From assembly GCA_029213195.1 (NCBI GenBank), contig JARGNI010000010.1, positions 62,001 to 126,000 on the forward strand: a stretch of 64,000 nucleotides of DNA, in the 5' to 3' direction. Both the position numbers and the translations under genes were made by a program. The stretch comes from Verrucomicrobiales bacterium. GTDB taxonomy: Bacteria > Verrucomicrobiota > Verrucomicrobiia > Verrucomicrobiales > DEV007. Positions 34,907 to 43,609 of the stretch are shown piece by piece. Under the pieces are notes generated by a model. It searched no databases and was not told the DNA's origin. It saw nothing but the letters and a program-made list of their open reading frames with translations. How positions within the stretch are numbered: position 1 is the first letter of the stretch; the number at the start of each line of letters is the position of its first letter.

Positions 34907-36249
34907 ACGCCCTCGAACGATCCCTTCAAAACCGACGCCAGTTCCTTCGCCGACTCGGAATTACCGGAGCGGCAGCCCCCTTCCTCTCCGGTTTGCCCGG
35001 AATGAGCTCCGCACTCGGTGCCCAGGCGGGATCGAAGAAGCGGGTCGTGATCATGTTTTCACCCAACGGAACGATCCCAGATGAATTCTGGCCGGAAGGG
35101 GAAGGAAAGGACTTCAAGTTCAAGCGCATCCTCAAGCCGCTCGAGAAGTATCGGAACCGGATGACGGTGATGAATGGGATCAACAACCGGATCGGTGGAG
35201 ATGGAGACCGTCACATGCGTGGCATGAGCTGTCTCCTCACCGGAACCGAGCTTTTCCCCGGAAACATTCAGGGCGGCTCCGACTCCCCTGCCGGATGGGC
35301 GAGCGGCATTTCCATCGACCAGGAGATCAGGAATTTCTTCCAGTCTCGCGAAGACACCGCAACCCGTTTCGGATCGCTCGAATTCGGAGTCGCAGTTCCG
35401 AACCGTGCCGACCCGTGGACTCGGATGTCCTACGCCGGCCCAAACCAGCCCGTCGCTCCCATCGACGATCCCCGGAAGATGATGGAGAAACTCTACGGCA
35501 AGATGGATGACAAGGAGAGTCTCGTCAGCGTCGTCGACGAAGTTCGCACCGATCTCCAAAAAATCTCCAGTCAACTCGGAGCCGAGGACCGAGCACTCCT
35601 CGACAAGCACCTCAGCCTGGTCCGCGATCTGGAAACCGAACTTTCCCGGAGTGACGAAGACACCGAGCTCGCCCATCCCGTCCCCGAAGTAGATCCGACG
35701 ATCGAGCTCGTCAATGACAACACACCACGTCTCTCCCGAATCCAGATCGACTTGCTCGTCAATGCTCTCGCCAACGACATGAGTCGTGTCGCAACGCTGC
35801 AATACATGCGCTCGGTGGGTCAGGCTCGGATGAACTGGCTGGGGATCGAGGAAGGCCACCACGGCCTCTCTCACGAACCCGACAACAACAAGGAAGCCGT
35901 CGAAAAACTCACGAAGATCAATGAGTGGTTCTGCGGCGAGCTGGCCTACCTCGTCGAGAGGCTCGACCAGACTCCGGAGCCAGGCCAGGACGGCAGCATG
36001 CTCGATCACACTCTCGTTGTCTGGCTGAACGAGCTCGGAAAAGGAAATTCTCACACCTTGAACAACATTCCCTTTGTCCTCATCGGCGGAGAAAAATCCA
36101 CCGGATTCCAGATGGGTCGCTACTTCAAGGCCCCCAAGGACACCGCCCACAACCGACTCTGGTTGGCCATCGCGAGAGCAATGGGTCACGAGATCGAGAC
36201 CTTTGGTACGGCAAAATATTGCGAGGGTGGTCCACTGGATCTCGCGTAG
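34903..36249 (+). CDS. DUF1552 domain-containing protein, Tat-exported
   Basis: 448 residues. The N-terminus carries a twin-arginine signal (NRRQFLRRLGITGAAAPFL). The DUF1552 body starts with KKRVVIMFSPNGTIPDEFWP and contains DRHMRGMSCLLTG, MLDHTLVVWLNELGKGNSHT and a C-terminal HNRLWLAIARAMGHE. In the other two DUF1552 proteins here a glycine-rich AGGG follows the HTL/NTL block; this one has FVLIGGEKSTG, a distinct subtype. Its start codon overlaps the stop of the DUF1592/PA14 gene, so translation is coupled. Function unknown, presumably joint with the upstream protein. Confidence 0.9.
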   Translation: MNALERSLQNRRQFLRRLGITGAAAPFLSGLPGMSSALGAQAGSKKRVVIMFSPNGTIPDEFWPEGEGKDFKFKRILKPLEKYRNRMTVMNGINNRIGGDGDRHMRGMSCLLTGTELFPGNIQGGSDSPAGWASGISIDQEIRNFFQSREDTATRFGSLEFGVAVPNRADPWTRMSYAGPNQPVAPIDDPRKMMEKLYGKMDDKESLVSVVDEVRTDLQKISSQLGAEDRALLDKHLSLVRDLETELSRSDEDTELAHPVPEVDPTIELVNDNTPRLSRIQIDLLVNALANDMSRVATLQYMRSVGQARMNWLGIEEGHHGLSHEPDNNKEAVEKLTKINEWFCGELAYLVERLDQTPEPGQDGSMLDHTLVVWLNELGKGNSHTLNNIPFVLIGGEKSTGFQMGRYFKAPKDTAHNRLWLAIARAMGHEIETFGTAKYCEGGPLDLA

Positions 36250-36258
36250 CGAGATTCG

Positions 36259-36366
36259 TCTCGATCTTGCTCCTGATCCTACTCTTACTCCAAGTCGATT
36301 CCCGTTTTCCCAACCGTTTTGGTTGATCGACTGCCCACGGCGGAAGAATTAAGAGCAAGATCAAGA
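36259..36366. repeat. Spaced inverted repeat between convergent genes
   Basis: Fourteen-base arms (36259-36272 and 36353-36366) match with one mismatch and are 80 bp apart. They lie between the stop of the DUF1552 gene and the stop of tspO. They may be a degenerate remnant of a repeat or a weak bidirectional stop. Confidence 0.45.
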
Positions 36367-36376
36367 AAATGGACGT

Positions 36377-36847
36377 TCAGTTCAGCACCCAGTAGCCCGC
36401 GTTGAGATAGGTCGCGTAGCCGACCCAGATCGAATACGGGATCATGAGTCGACCAGCTGCCTTGTGGAGACGGCGAAACCTGACGATCGTGATCACGATC
36501 GCCACGAGAAGCACTCCAATAACAACGAGCGCCAAGCCCAGTTGATGGGCTCCGAAAAAAATGGGGGTCCACGCGAGGTTCAAAACCATCTGGAAGAAGA
36601 ACCACCCCAGAGAAACTTGCTTCTCTTTTCCCGAAGGAGCGAAATGCCAGAACAAGGCCAACGAAACTCCGATCAAGGCATAGAGCGTCGTCCAGACCGG
36701 TCCAAAGACCCAGTTCGGAGGAACCCCGGGCGGTTTTTCAAGCTCACGATACCAGGTCTCGATCTGGCTGCTTGTCACGAAAGCGCCTAGCCCTCCCAGC
36801 AGGTTGATGACGAACACACAAATCAAGATCTTAAGCCAGAGTTTCAT
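36377..36847 (-). CDS. tspO: TspO/MBR family membrane protein
   Basis: 156 residues with five hydrophobic segments, the standard TspO size. Family blocks are intact: WYRELEKPPGVPPNWVFGPV and WTTLYALIGVSLALFW after TM1, LNLAWTPIFFGAHQLGLALV in the middle, and LMIPYSIWVGYATYLNAGYW at the end. TspO binds porphyrins and in bacteria affects tetrapyrrole turnover and stress responses. No tetrapyrrole genes are nearby. It is divergent from rsgA across a 183-bp region containing a hairpin repeat. Confidence 0.95.
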   Translation of the reverse strand: MKLWLKILICVFVINLLGGLGAFVTSSQIETWYRELEKPPGVPPNWVFGPVWTTLYALIGVSLALFWHFAPSGKEKQVSLGWFFFQMVLNLAWTPIFFGAHQLGLALVVIGVLLVAIVITIVRFRRLHKAAGRLMIPYSIWVGYATYLNAGYWVLN

Positions 36848-36909
36848 AACAGGGTCTCCGAGACTAGACCGAAAGATTCAAAACGAGAAGCGGATTCCAT
36901 GCAAAGCCC

Positions 36910-36969
36910 CCTCGGAACGGTGGCCCGTTCCGATACGGTTCTGTAGCGCAAGGTGCAAACCTTCCGAGG
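36910..36969. repeat. Compound hairpin repeat in the tspO-rsgA intergenic region
   Basis: A perfect 9-bp stem TCGGAACGG/CCGTTCCGA (36912-36920 with 36925-36933, loop TGGC) is followed by a smaller AAGGT-GCAA-ACCTT hairpin (36950-36963). Outer arms CCTCGGAA/TTCCGAGG (36910-36917 with 36962-36969) could close the whole element instead. The first stem, the TACGG after it and a GCGC-AGGT core align with hairpin A and its flank in the 112-bp repeat, so the two appear related. Confidence 0.6.
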
Positions 36970-36997
36970 CACGATCCCCAGCTTCACCGATTCCTGC

Positions 36998-37025
36998 TTT
37001 CCAACGCGCAGGCTTGTCCTACACT
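36998..37025 (+). promoter_or_regulatory. rsgA promoter, probably giving a leaderless transcript
   Basis: TTTCCA (36998-37003), 16-nt spacer, TACACT (37020-37025), then five bases to the ATG at 37031. The predicted transcription start coincides with the start codon. Confidence 0.5.
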
Positions 37026-37030
37026 TCCGT

Positions 37031-38158
37031 ATGACTCTCATCGAGTTGGGCTGGAATCCCGAACATGCCAAGGCCTTCGCTCCCTACGAGAAGCGAGGTT
37101 GGGTACCCGCGCGCCTGATTCGTGACAACAAGATCACCTATGGCGCCCTCCTCGAGGATGGAGACGAGTACGAAGTCATCATGGGAGGAAAGGTCTATCA
37201 TGACGCTTCCTGCGACGCCGAACTCCCCGCCGTAGGTGACTGGGTTGCCCTCGAGATCGGCACGGGCGACCTCGATACCGTGATCCGGGCTCGCCTTCCC
37301 CGGCAAACCTGTTTCTCTCGAAAGGCTCCGGGAAAGACCAGCGAGGAGCAGGTCATCGCGGCCAATGTCGACCTCGTCTGCATCGTCACGGACGCTGGGA
37401 CCGACTTCAACCTTCGCCGTATGGAGCGATACTTCACCTTGATCGCACGTAGCGGAGCCCGTGCCATCGTTCTCGTCAACAAGTCCGATCTCCACTCCGA
37501 TGAGCAGAATCGGGAAGCCGCCGAGGCAATCCGCGCAATCAGTCCGGACGCCAAAGTCCTCATCACCAGCGCCCGGGAGGGACAAAATGTGAAAGCGATC
37601 CGGGAGTTTCTCACCCCCGGGGTCTCGATCACCTTTGTCGGCTCAAGCGGAGTCGGAAAATCATCCCTCATCAACGCCCTCCTCGGCGACGAGTGGCAGG
37701 AAGAAGGAGAGGTCAACGAAGTCACCGGAAAAGGGCGCCATACCACCACCGCACGCGAGCTCATGGTCCTCCCCGAAGGTGGGATCCTGATCGACAATCC
37801 CGGTATCCGCGAGGTCCAGATGTGGACGGACGAAACGACCCTGCGCGAAAAATTTTCCGATATCGAAGCTCTCGCGCAGCAGTGCAAGTTCCATGATTGC
37901 AAACACGGCACCGATGCAGGGTGTGCGATCCGCGAAGCGGTGCAGTCAGGGGATTTGTCCCCGGAGCGTTTCGAAGGCTATCTCAAGCTCGATGAAGAAA
38001 TCGACCATCTCAAAAAACGCCTCAAGAAACGCAAGATGACGATCGAAAGAAGGAACAAACGTGATCATCGTATCAAGGCGCGCAACCTTGCCGATCGCAT
38101 CGACTACGAGCGCGAGCAGAAACCGAAGCCCGGAGCCTTTCCCTACGATGAAGATTAA
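37031..38158 (+). CDS. rsgA: Ribosome small-subunit-dependent GTPase A
   Basis: 375 residues from the ATG at 37031; the 26-residue extension to 36953 runs across the hairpin repeat and promoter. It is a circularly permuted GTPase: OB-fold (LPAVGDWVALEIG), G4 LVNKSD first, then G1 VGSSGVGKSSLINALLG, G3 DNPGIRE, and the zinc-binding CKFHDCKHGTDAGC. RsgA checks late maturation of the 30S subunit. Its last 11 bases overlap the start of engB, so the two ribosome-assembly GTPases are co-expressed. Confidence 0.95.
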   Translation: MTLIELGWNPEHAKAFAPYEKRGWVPARLIRDNKITYGALLEDGDEYEVIMGGKVYHDASCDAELPAVGDWVALEIGTGDLDTVIRARLPRQTCFSRKAPGKTSEEQVIAANVDLVCIVTDAGTDFNLRRMERYFTLIARSGARAIVLVNKSDLHSDEQNREAAEAIRAISPDAKVLITSAREGQNVKAIREFLTPGVSITFVGSSGVGKSSLINALLGDEWQEEGEVNEVTGKGRHTTTARELMVLPEGGILIDNPGIREVQMWTDETTLREKFSDIEALAQQCKFHDCKHGTDAGCAIREAVQSGDLSPERFEGYLKLDEEIDHLKKRLKKRKMTIERRNKRDHRIKARNLADRIDYEREQKPKPGAFPYDED

Positions 38159-38744
38159 GACCGCCCGATTTGCCACCAGTGCCGATGGACTCGAATCCTG
38201 CCCCATCGCCGAGCTTCCCGAGTTCGCCTTTATCGGACGATCCAACGTAGGGAAGTCGTCCCTGATCAACATGCTCGTGAACCAGAAAGGGCTCGCGCGC
38301 GTTTCGCAGAAACCGGGGCACACCCGCCTCATCAACTACTACGTCGTCAACGAGGACTGGTGTCTCGTCGACCTGCCAGGGTATGGCTATGCCAAGGCTC
38401 CCAAGGCGGAGCGATACCGCTTCAACGATTTCGTCGCCGACTACCTTGAATTTCGCGAGGGCTTGCAACATGTCTTTGTCCTCATCGACAGTCGGCTTCC
38501 ACCGCAGAAAATGGATATCGATTTCCTGACCTGGCTCGTGGAAAAGGAGGTTCCTTTTTCCCTTGTCTTCACCAAGACCGACAAGACCAAGAAGGGACAA
38601 TTGCAGACCAACCTGACGTTGTTTCTCGAAACGCTGGGAGACTATGTCGAAGGAGTCCCTCCCTTTTTCCTGACCTCAGCCAAAGACAAGAAAGGCCGAC
38701 AAGATCTCATCAGGCGACTTGGTGAACTGGTGCGCCAGGCCTGA
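38148..38744 (+). CDS. engB: Ribosome-biogenesis GTPase EngB/YsxC
   Basis: 198 residues from the ATG at 38148, which overlaps rsgA by 11 bases. G1 is GRSNVGKSSLINML, the characteristic EngB switch region is KPGHTRLINYYVV, G3 is DLPGYGYAKA and G4 is TKTDK. It is needed for 50S subunit assembly in bacteria where tested. The neighbour downstream (25 bp) is unrelated in function, so the transcript probably continues by read-through. Confidence 0.95.
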   Translation: MKIKTARFATSADGLESCPIAELPEFAFIGRSNVGKSSLINMLVNQKGLARVSQKPGHTRLINYYVVNEDWCLVDLPGYGYAKAPKAERYRFNDFVADYLEFREGLQHVFVLIDSRLPPQKMDIDFLTWLVEKEVPFSLVFTKTDKTKKGQLQTNLTLFLETLGDYVEGVPPFFLTSAKDKKGRQDLIRRLGELVRQA

Positions 38745-38769
38745 CACCCCTACCAAAATTCTCTCCCGC

Positions 38770-39669
38770 ATGAAACGACGCACTCTCCTCTCAGGCCTTA
38801 CTGCCAGCTCGGCGGCTCTTCTCGGAAGCAATCTGAAGGCAGCTCCTGAGGTAGCCTTCACCCTGAACTACGCACCCCATTTCGGGATGTTCAAACACTC
38901 GGCGCCCGGCGGCCTGCTCGAGGAATTGCAGTTCGCCTACGATCATGGCTTTCGCGCTTGGGAAGACAATGGCATGGGCACCCGCCCGCTCGAGGACCAA
39001 AAAGCGATCGCGGCAAAGATGGAGAAGCTGGAGATGACGATGGGAGTGGTCTCCGCCAAGACTGGCATCAAGTCCCTCAACTTCGCATCCCAGGATGAAG
39101 AGGCCCGACAACTCGTTCTGGATCAGATCAAGGACACTATCGAGGTCGCGAAACGGGTCAACGCAGGCTACATGACGCTCGTCCCCGGCCAGCTCGATCC
39201 CCGCTGGCCGCGAGAGATTCAGTATGCGAATTGCATCGAACTCCTGCGACGGGCGGTCGAACTGGTCGAACCCCACAACATCACCTTGGTCATGGAACCT
39301 CTGAACCGTTTCCGGAACCACCCCGGTTCCTTTCTCGAAACCGTAACCGAAGGCTATCTCGTCTGCTCTGCCGTCGACCACCCCAACTGCAAGGTGCTCT
39401 ACGACCTCTATCACCAGCAGATCGCGGGGGGAAACCTGATCCCTCTCTTCGATCTCTGTCGCGATCAGATCGGCTATCTCCAGGTCGGAGACAACCCCGG
39501 ACGAAAAGAACCCGGCACCGGTGAGATCAACTACACCAAAGTCTTCGCTCACGTTCACGCTTCAGGTTTCAAAGGCATCGTGGGGATGGAACATGGCAAC
39601 GCCAATCCGGGGATCGAAGGCGAGCAGGCGGTCATCGAATCGTATCGAACGGTCGACCCCGGTTCCTGA
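38770..39669 (+). CDS. TIM-barrel sugar isomerase-like protein, Tat-exported
   Basis: 299 residues from the ATG at 38770. A twin-arginine-like signal (MKRRTLLSGLTASSAALLG) is followed by a xylose-isomerase-type TIM barrel of the hydroxypyruvate-isomerase group: FTLNYAPHFGMF at strand 1, ITLVMEPLNRF with a metal Glu, VLYDLYHQQIAGG with Asp and His, and IGYLQVGDNPGR. These supply the usual divalent-metal ligands. Periplasmic versions are common in PVC genomes; substrates are probably keto sugars, but this is unproven. Same strand as rsgA-engB, 25 bp downstream. Confidence 0.87.
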   Translation: MKRRTLLSGLTASSAALLGSNLKAAPEVAFTLNYAPHFGMFKHSAPGGLLEELQFAYDHGFRAWEDNGMGTRPLEDQKAIAAKMEKLEMTMGVVSAKTGIKSLNFASQDEEARQLVLDQIKDTIEVAKRVNAGYMTLVPGQLDPRWPREIQYANCIELLRRAVELVEPHNITLVMEPLNRFRNHPGSFLETVTEGYLVCSAVDHPNCKVLYDLYHQQIAGGNLIPLFDLCRDQIGYLQVGDNPGRKEPGTGEINYTKVFAHVHASGFKGIVGMEHGNANPGIEGEQAVIESYRTVDPGS

Positions 39670-39797
39670 GAGAATTCAACCCTTTTCAATCCGTGACCTG
39701 ACGGGGTTAATCGATGCACAGTTTTGCGGGTTTATGCGAAAGCGGACAAGGCTTCTCTTTTGACAGCTCGTCGGGAATCCCTTTTCGTATATGTGTT

Positions 39798-40157
39798 ATG
39801 AGCGACTCCAATTGCGAAATCCACACCAACCATGATCACCAGCACGGTGCTGACTGCGGCCATACCGCAATCAAACATGGTGATCACATCGACTATCTCC
39901 ACGACGGCCACCTCCATCACCAGGAAGCCAACGGAGTAGTCGAAGAGCACGTCATCCCTGTGACCGAAACCAACCCTGATGGCTGTCAGGATCATGACCA
40001 CCAGGCCTGCCACGAAGATGGACACGTCCATGGACCCGGCTGTGGTCACGAAGCGGTTCCCCACGGCGATCACGTCGACTATCTCGTCGATGGACACCTC
40101 CATCATCCACACGGCGATCACTGCGATGATCACGGACCCGTAGAGGTAGTTTCCTAA
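39798..40157 (+). CDS. His-rich metal-binding protein with two repeated modules
   Basis: 119 residues from the ATG at 39798; the longer frame from 39714 adds an unrelated leader. 26 of 119 residues are His and six are Cys. Two 22-residue modules, Cys20-His41 and Cys82-His103, share the pattern CGHxAxxHGDHxDYLxDGHLHH, so the protein arose by internal duplication. No signal peptide. Similar small proteins in other bacteria are linked with zinc or nickel homeostasis, so a cytoplasmic metal buffer or chaperone is plausible. It stands alone and ends in a strong terminator. The upstream 128 bp contains TTGACA (39759) and TATATG near the ATG, but with poor spacing. Confidence 0.75.
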   Translation: MSDSNCEIHTNHDHQHGADCGHTAIKHGDHIDYLHDGHLHHQEANGVVEEHVIPVTETNPDGCQDHDHQACHEDGHVHGPGCGHEAVPHGDHVDYLVDGHLHHPHGDHCDDHGPVEVVS

Positions 40158-40188
40158 CCAAACCGATCACTTTCCGATTTTCGAAGAG

Positions 40189-40214
40189 ACCGTCACGAGA
40201 GTGACGGTTTTTTT
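40189..40214 (+). terminator. Strong rho-independent terminator
   Basis: ACCGTCAC pairs with GTGACGGT (40189-40196 with 40201-40208) around GAGA, followed by an unbroken run of T residues to 40214. It stops the His-rich protein transcript and insulates the convergent TRAP operon. Confidence 0.93.
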
Positions 40215-40294
40215 CGTGAGAGCGCTTCAAGCTATTGCAGAGGGAGAAAGGCACCGAGTTCTATCCTATTCTCTGCCATACAAATAGCAGATGC

Positions 40295-42277
40295 CTACGA
40301 AATCTCGCGACGACCCGCAACCCGGGTCACCATGGCCACGATCACCAGCAAGGCGACACCTCCAAGATCGTGGATCGTGAGCATCCACTCTTTCGGGAAC
40401 AAGATGGCGTCCCCGGGATAGAGCATCAGGGCAGCCGCTACAAAAAGGAGACATCGCGAACCGGTTTTCAAACGGACGAGCAAGTAGCCTGACAAACCTC
40501 CAGCAAAGGCAACAATTCCCAAGGCCGCGATCGTCGTCGCATAGATCACCAGGATTACCGAAGGCGATTCTCCGCCCGGCGCCAGCAACAACAACTCAGG
40601 CCGGAAAACAAACATGAACGGCAGGGTGAACCCGACCAAGGCGACGCGAAAAGCAGCCATGCTCGTCGGGATAATCTTCGAACCTGCTACCGAGCTCGCC
40701 GCGTAGGCCGCGAGAGCTACCGGAGGCGTCACCATGCTCATCATGCCAAAGTAGAAGATAAAGAAATGAGCAGCCAGGGGAACCACTCCAAGTTTTCCCA
40801 ACACCGGTCCCACGAGGGTTGCCATGAGAAGATAACAGACCACCGAAGGCAGCCCCATCCCGAGAACGAGCGAACCCACCATGATGAGAAGCAAGGCACC
40901 GAGGAGGTTGTTCTCCGCCATCGGCAGAATGAGGGCGGGAAATCGCGTTCCGACTCCTGTCAGGGTCACCACTCCGATGATGATCCCGACACAGGCTGCC
41001 GCACAGATCAGCGGTACAACATCCCGACCGGCTCCGCGGATGGCCTCCACGAACCTGGTCCAGGTCAGTCGGGTTTCCGGACGAAAAAAGCTGAGCGTAA
41101 TCAACACGAGCAGGGCAAAAGTGACGGCCCGGAAAGGGGTAAATCCCATGATCAGGAAGGCGATCAAACTGGCCAGCGAAGCCGCGAAGAGGACTCCCTT
41201 GTAGGGTTCGAGTTTGACCGGCTCGTCGATGATCTTTTTCCCCTTCTCCACTGCCTCGGAGTCTTCTGGATCGCTGGGCTCCTCTTCGACGGCTGGAGCA
41301 GAAGCAATTCGGAGAGAATGAAAGTGCACGAAAAGAAAGAGCGAAAGATAATAGAGAATCGCCGGGATGAGGGCTGACTGGATGATCTGCAAATAGGTAA
41401 CGGCGGGCTGGACGATCTCCAGCATCAGGTAGGCTGCGGCACCCATCACCGGTGGCACCAGCGCTCCCCCGGAACTCGAAGCCGCCTCGATTCCTCCCGC
41501 AATCTCTCGCTTGAAGCGAGCCGCCCGCATCATCGGAATGGTAAAGGTGCCGGTGGTGACCACATTGGCGACCGCACTGCCGGACAAGGATCCCATGAAT
41601 CCGCTGCTGACTACCGCTACCTTGGCGGGAGCCCCAACACTGTTTCGGAAGATTCTTCGGGCAAACTCGATAATGAATCCGGTTGCTCCGGTCGCCCCGA
41701 GAAACGCTCCGAATACGACAAAGAGAAACACGTAGCGAAACATGACCCCAAGGGCGACGCCGAAGACACCCTGACCATGTAGAACGGTTTGGGCCACGGT
41801 GCGGTCAAGGTCATAGCCACGATGAGGAATCAACCAATTCGGCAAACTCGGCCCGAAAAGGGCATACGTGAGAAACAGGATCGCAAGAATAGGTAGCGCC
41901 CATCCCATGCAGCGACGAGCTGATTCCAACACCAGGATCAAGAGCACGACCGCGACAAAGATGTCGAGCCCCGTCTCTTGTCCGGGCCGATTCCCGAGCG
42001 GCTGTCCATCCAACCAGAGTGCCCGGAAGAGAGTCTCGGTCTGCGTGATGATGAAACCGCAGGCCAACACCGCCAGCACCGCCAGCGTGCCATCGAGAAC
42101 TCGCGACCACTTCTTTCCACTCCATTTCTTGCGGAGCGGAAAATTCAAAAAACAGAGCACCAGTCCCGCCATCGCAAAAACGGCGAGACTCGACTGGGGC
42201 TGAAAAAGCGGGTAGTTGACCTCCCACAGCGTAAAAACGATGAGGATCCCTGCGATCAGCGAATTCAGGATTTTCAT
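40295..42277 (-). CDS. TRAP transporter fused permease subunit (TAXI type)
   Basis: 660 residues from the ATG at 42277; the frame could begin at a TTG 12 bases earlier, which is less likely. It is the single-chain fusion of the small (4 TM) and large (12 TM) TRAP permease subunits. DctM-like signatures include GSLSGSAVANVVTTGTFTIP, GALVPPVMGAAAYLMLEI and GMGLPSVVCYLLMATLVGP. A cytoplasmic acidic loop (EEEPSDPEDSEAVEKGKK) separates membrane blocks. It works with the TAXI solute receptor encoded 51 bp upstream to import a carboxylate such as glutamate or a 2-oxoacid, driven by an ion gradient. Confidence 0.95.
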   Translation of the reverse strand: MKILNSLIAGILIVFTLWEVNYPLFQPQSSLAVFAMAGLVLCFLNFPLRKKWSGKKWSRVLDGTLAVLAVLACGFIITQTETLFRALWLDGQPLGNRPGQETGLDIFVAVVLLILVLESARRCMGWALPILAILFLTYALFGPSLPNWLIPHRGYDLDRTVAQTVLHGQGVFGVALGVMFRYVFLFVVFGAFLGATGATGFIIEFARRIFRNSVGAPAKVAVVSSGFMGSLSGSAVANVVTTGTFTIPMMRAARFKREIAGGIEAASSSGGALVPPVMGAAAYLMLEIVQPAVTYLQIIQSALIPAILYYLSLFLFVHFHSLRIASAPAVEEEPSDPEDSEAVEKGKKIIDEPVKLEPYKGVLFAASLASLIAFLIMGFTPFRAVTFALLVLITLSFFRPETRLTWTRFVEAIRGAGRDVVPLICAAACVGIIIGVVTLTGVGTRFPALILPMAENNLLGALLLIMVGSLVLGMGLPSVVCYLLMATLVGPVLGKLGVVPLAAHFFIFYFGMMSMVTPPVALAAYAASSVAGSKIIPTSMAAFRVALVGFTLPFMFVFRPELLLLAPGGESPSVILVIYATTIAALGIVAFAGGLSGYLLVRLKTGSRCLLFVAAALMLYPGDAILFPKEWMLTIHDLGGVALLVIVAMVTRVAGRREIS

Positions 42278-42328
42278 GATCGGCGCCAAAAAGAGGTCAT
42301 TCCCACACGGTCCTCCGAAAAGAAGGCA

Positions 42329-43336
42329 CTACTCCGACCAGATTCCGATCTCCTTGTAGAACCGGATTGCACCGGGATGGAAATCGGTTCCAACCGGACG
42401 AGCCGCATTCTTGGGATTGATTGCTTTCCCAGCTGGGTGCTTGGCCACGACTTCCTCACGATTCTCGTAGAGGGCCTTGGTCAGCTGATAGACGGTCTCT
42501 TCATCCTTGGCTGCGGAAGTGATCAGGTGCATGGACCCCACGTTCAGACAGGGATAGTCCACATCCTGTCCTCGATAGGTTCCCGCCTTGACAAGGGCCG
42601 GATGGAAGAAGGCATATTCGTCGATCAACTTCTGCCGGGCTTCCTCCTCGAAAGGAACAAAGAGAATGTCACCGGAAGCACAAGCCTGGGTGATCGATGC
42701 GGTCGGGATTGCTCCTCCAAGGAAAGCCGCTGCAGCTGATCCGTCAGAGAGCATATCGACCGCAGCGGGTTGAGTCCCGTAGAGAGGCGTCAGGTCGGCG
42801 AGTTTCACTCCGTGGGCCTCGAGGATGGGCTCCACGAAATGCTCAAAGCCGGCACCGGGAGGTCCAATCACGACCCGCTTCCCTTTCAGGTCGGCCATTG
42901 TCTTCACCCCGGAGTCCTTCGGAGTGATGAAAAATGCGACGTTCGGCGCCAGGGTCACCACGGATTGAATAGGCTGAGGCGTTTCCCAATCCCGTCCGCC
43001 ACGAGATGCAAAATAGCTAATGGCCGCATTGGCCATCGCCAGGTCCAGTTCATCGCCGGCGAGGCGTCGGATATTTTCCTGCGTGCCCATCGTCGCCTCG
43101 GCAGTCACGACCCAGTTGCCACCCTCGGCGTGGGTTCCCAATACTTCGGCAATCGCGCCACCGACCACGAAGAAGGCTCCCCCCGGAGGCGCTGTGCCCA
43201 CACTGAGAAACTGTTTCTTGCCGGATCCGCTATCGGAGCCATCTCCGGATTCCTCCGAGGAATTGCAACCGACGAGAAGAGAGCCGGCGATACAGATTGC
43301 GGAAAGAGTTTGCCAGGTGGGGGAAGAGAAAATCAT
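42329..43336 (-). CDS. TAXI family TRAP solute-binding lipoprotein
   Basis: 335 residues from the ATG at 43336, chosen because a lipoprotein signal follows (AGSLLVGC); the frame from 43414 is too long. A Ser/Gly-rich linker (SSEESGDGSDSGSGKK) precedes the receptor domain LSVGTAPPGGAFFVVGGAI. Typical TAXI elements follow: TEATMGTQENIRRL-like AEATMGTQENIRRL, LKGKRVVIGPPGAGFE and a C-terminal YLNVG-like CLNVGSMHLITSA. It captures a carboxylate ligand and delivers it to the fused permease. The lipid anchor keeps it at a membrane. Confidence 0.93.
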   Translation of the reverse strand: MIFSSPTWQTLSAICIAGSLLVGCNSSEESGDGSDSGSGKKQFLSVGTAPPGGAFFVVGGAIAEVLGTHAEGGNWVVTAEATMGTQENIRRLAGDELDLAMANAAISYFASRGGRDWETPQPIQSVVTLAPNVAFFITPKDSGVKTMADLKGKRVVIGPPGAGFEHFVEPILEAHGVKLADLTPLYGTQPAAVDMLSDGSAAAAFLGGAIPTASITQACASGDILFVPFEEEARQKLIDEYAFFHPALVKAGTYRGQDVDYPCLNVGSMHLITSAAKDEETVYQLTKALYENREEVVAKHPAGKAINPKNAARPVGTDFHPGAIRFYKEIGIWSE

Positions 43337-43512
43337 GATGAGCAAAGGAATACGTCCTGAGTGTCCCGTTTCGACGGAGAAAATCAAGGGGCGGCTTTGG
43401 ATTGCGTGGGTCAATCGCTTCCGTGAAGCCCGTCACCGAAGCGAGTATGCCAAGCGAGGGCGTTTGGACTATCCACCAAATGACACGAAGACATCGGATC
43501 CGATTTCCATAC

Positions 43513-43536
43513 GGAGGGGCAAGCTCCTGCCCCTCC
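43513..43536. repeat. Perfect 9-bp stem-loop between hrpA and the TAXI gene
   Basis: GGAGGGGCA (43513-43521) pairs with TGCCCCTCC (43528-43536) around AGCTCC. It is preceded by ATACGG, as is hairpin A of the other repeats. It is 74 bp after the hrpA stop on that strand and could serve as its transcription stop, but no T-run follows. Confidence 0.6.
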
Positions 43537-43609
43537 AGGAGTTGATGCCCTATTCGACAACAACGCTCCCCTCTTGTGCCGGATTGGGGCCGACCTGGGC
43601 ACATGCCTC

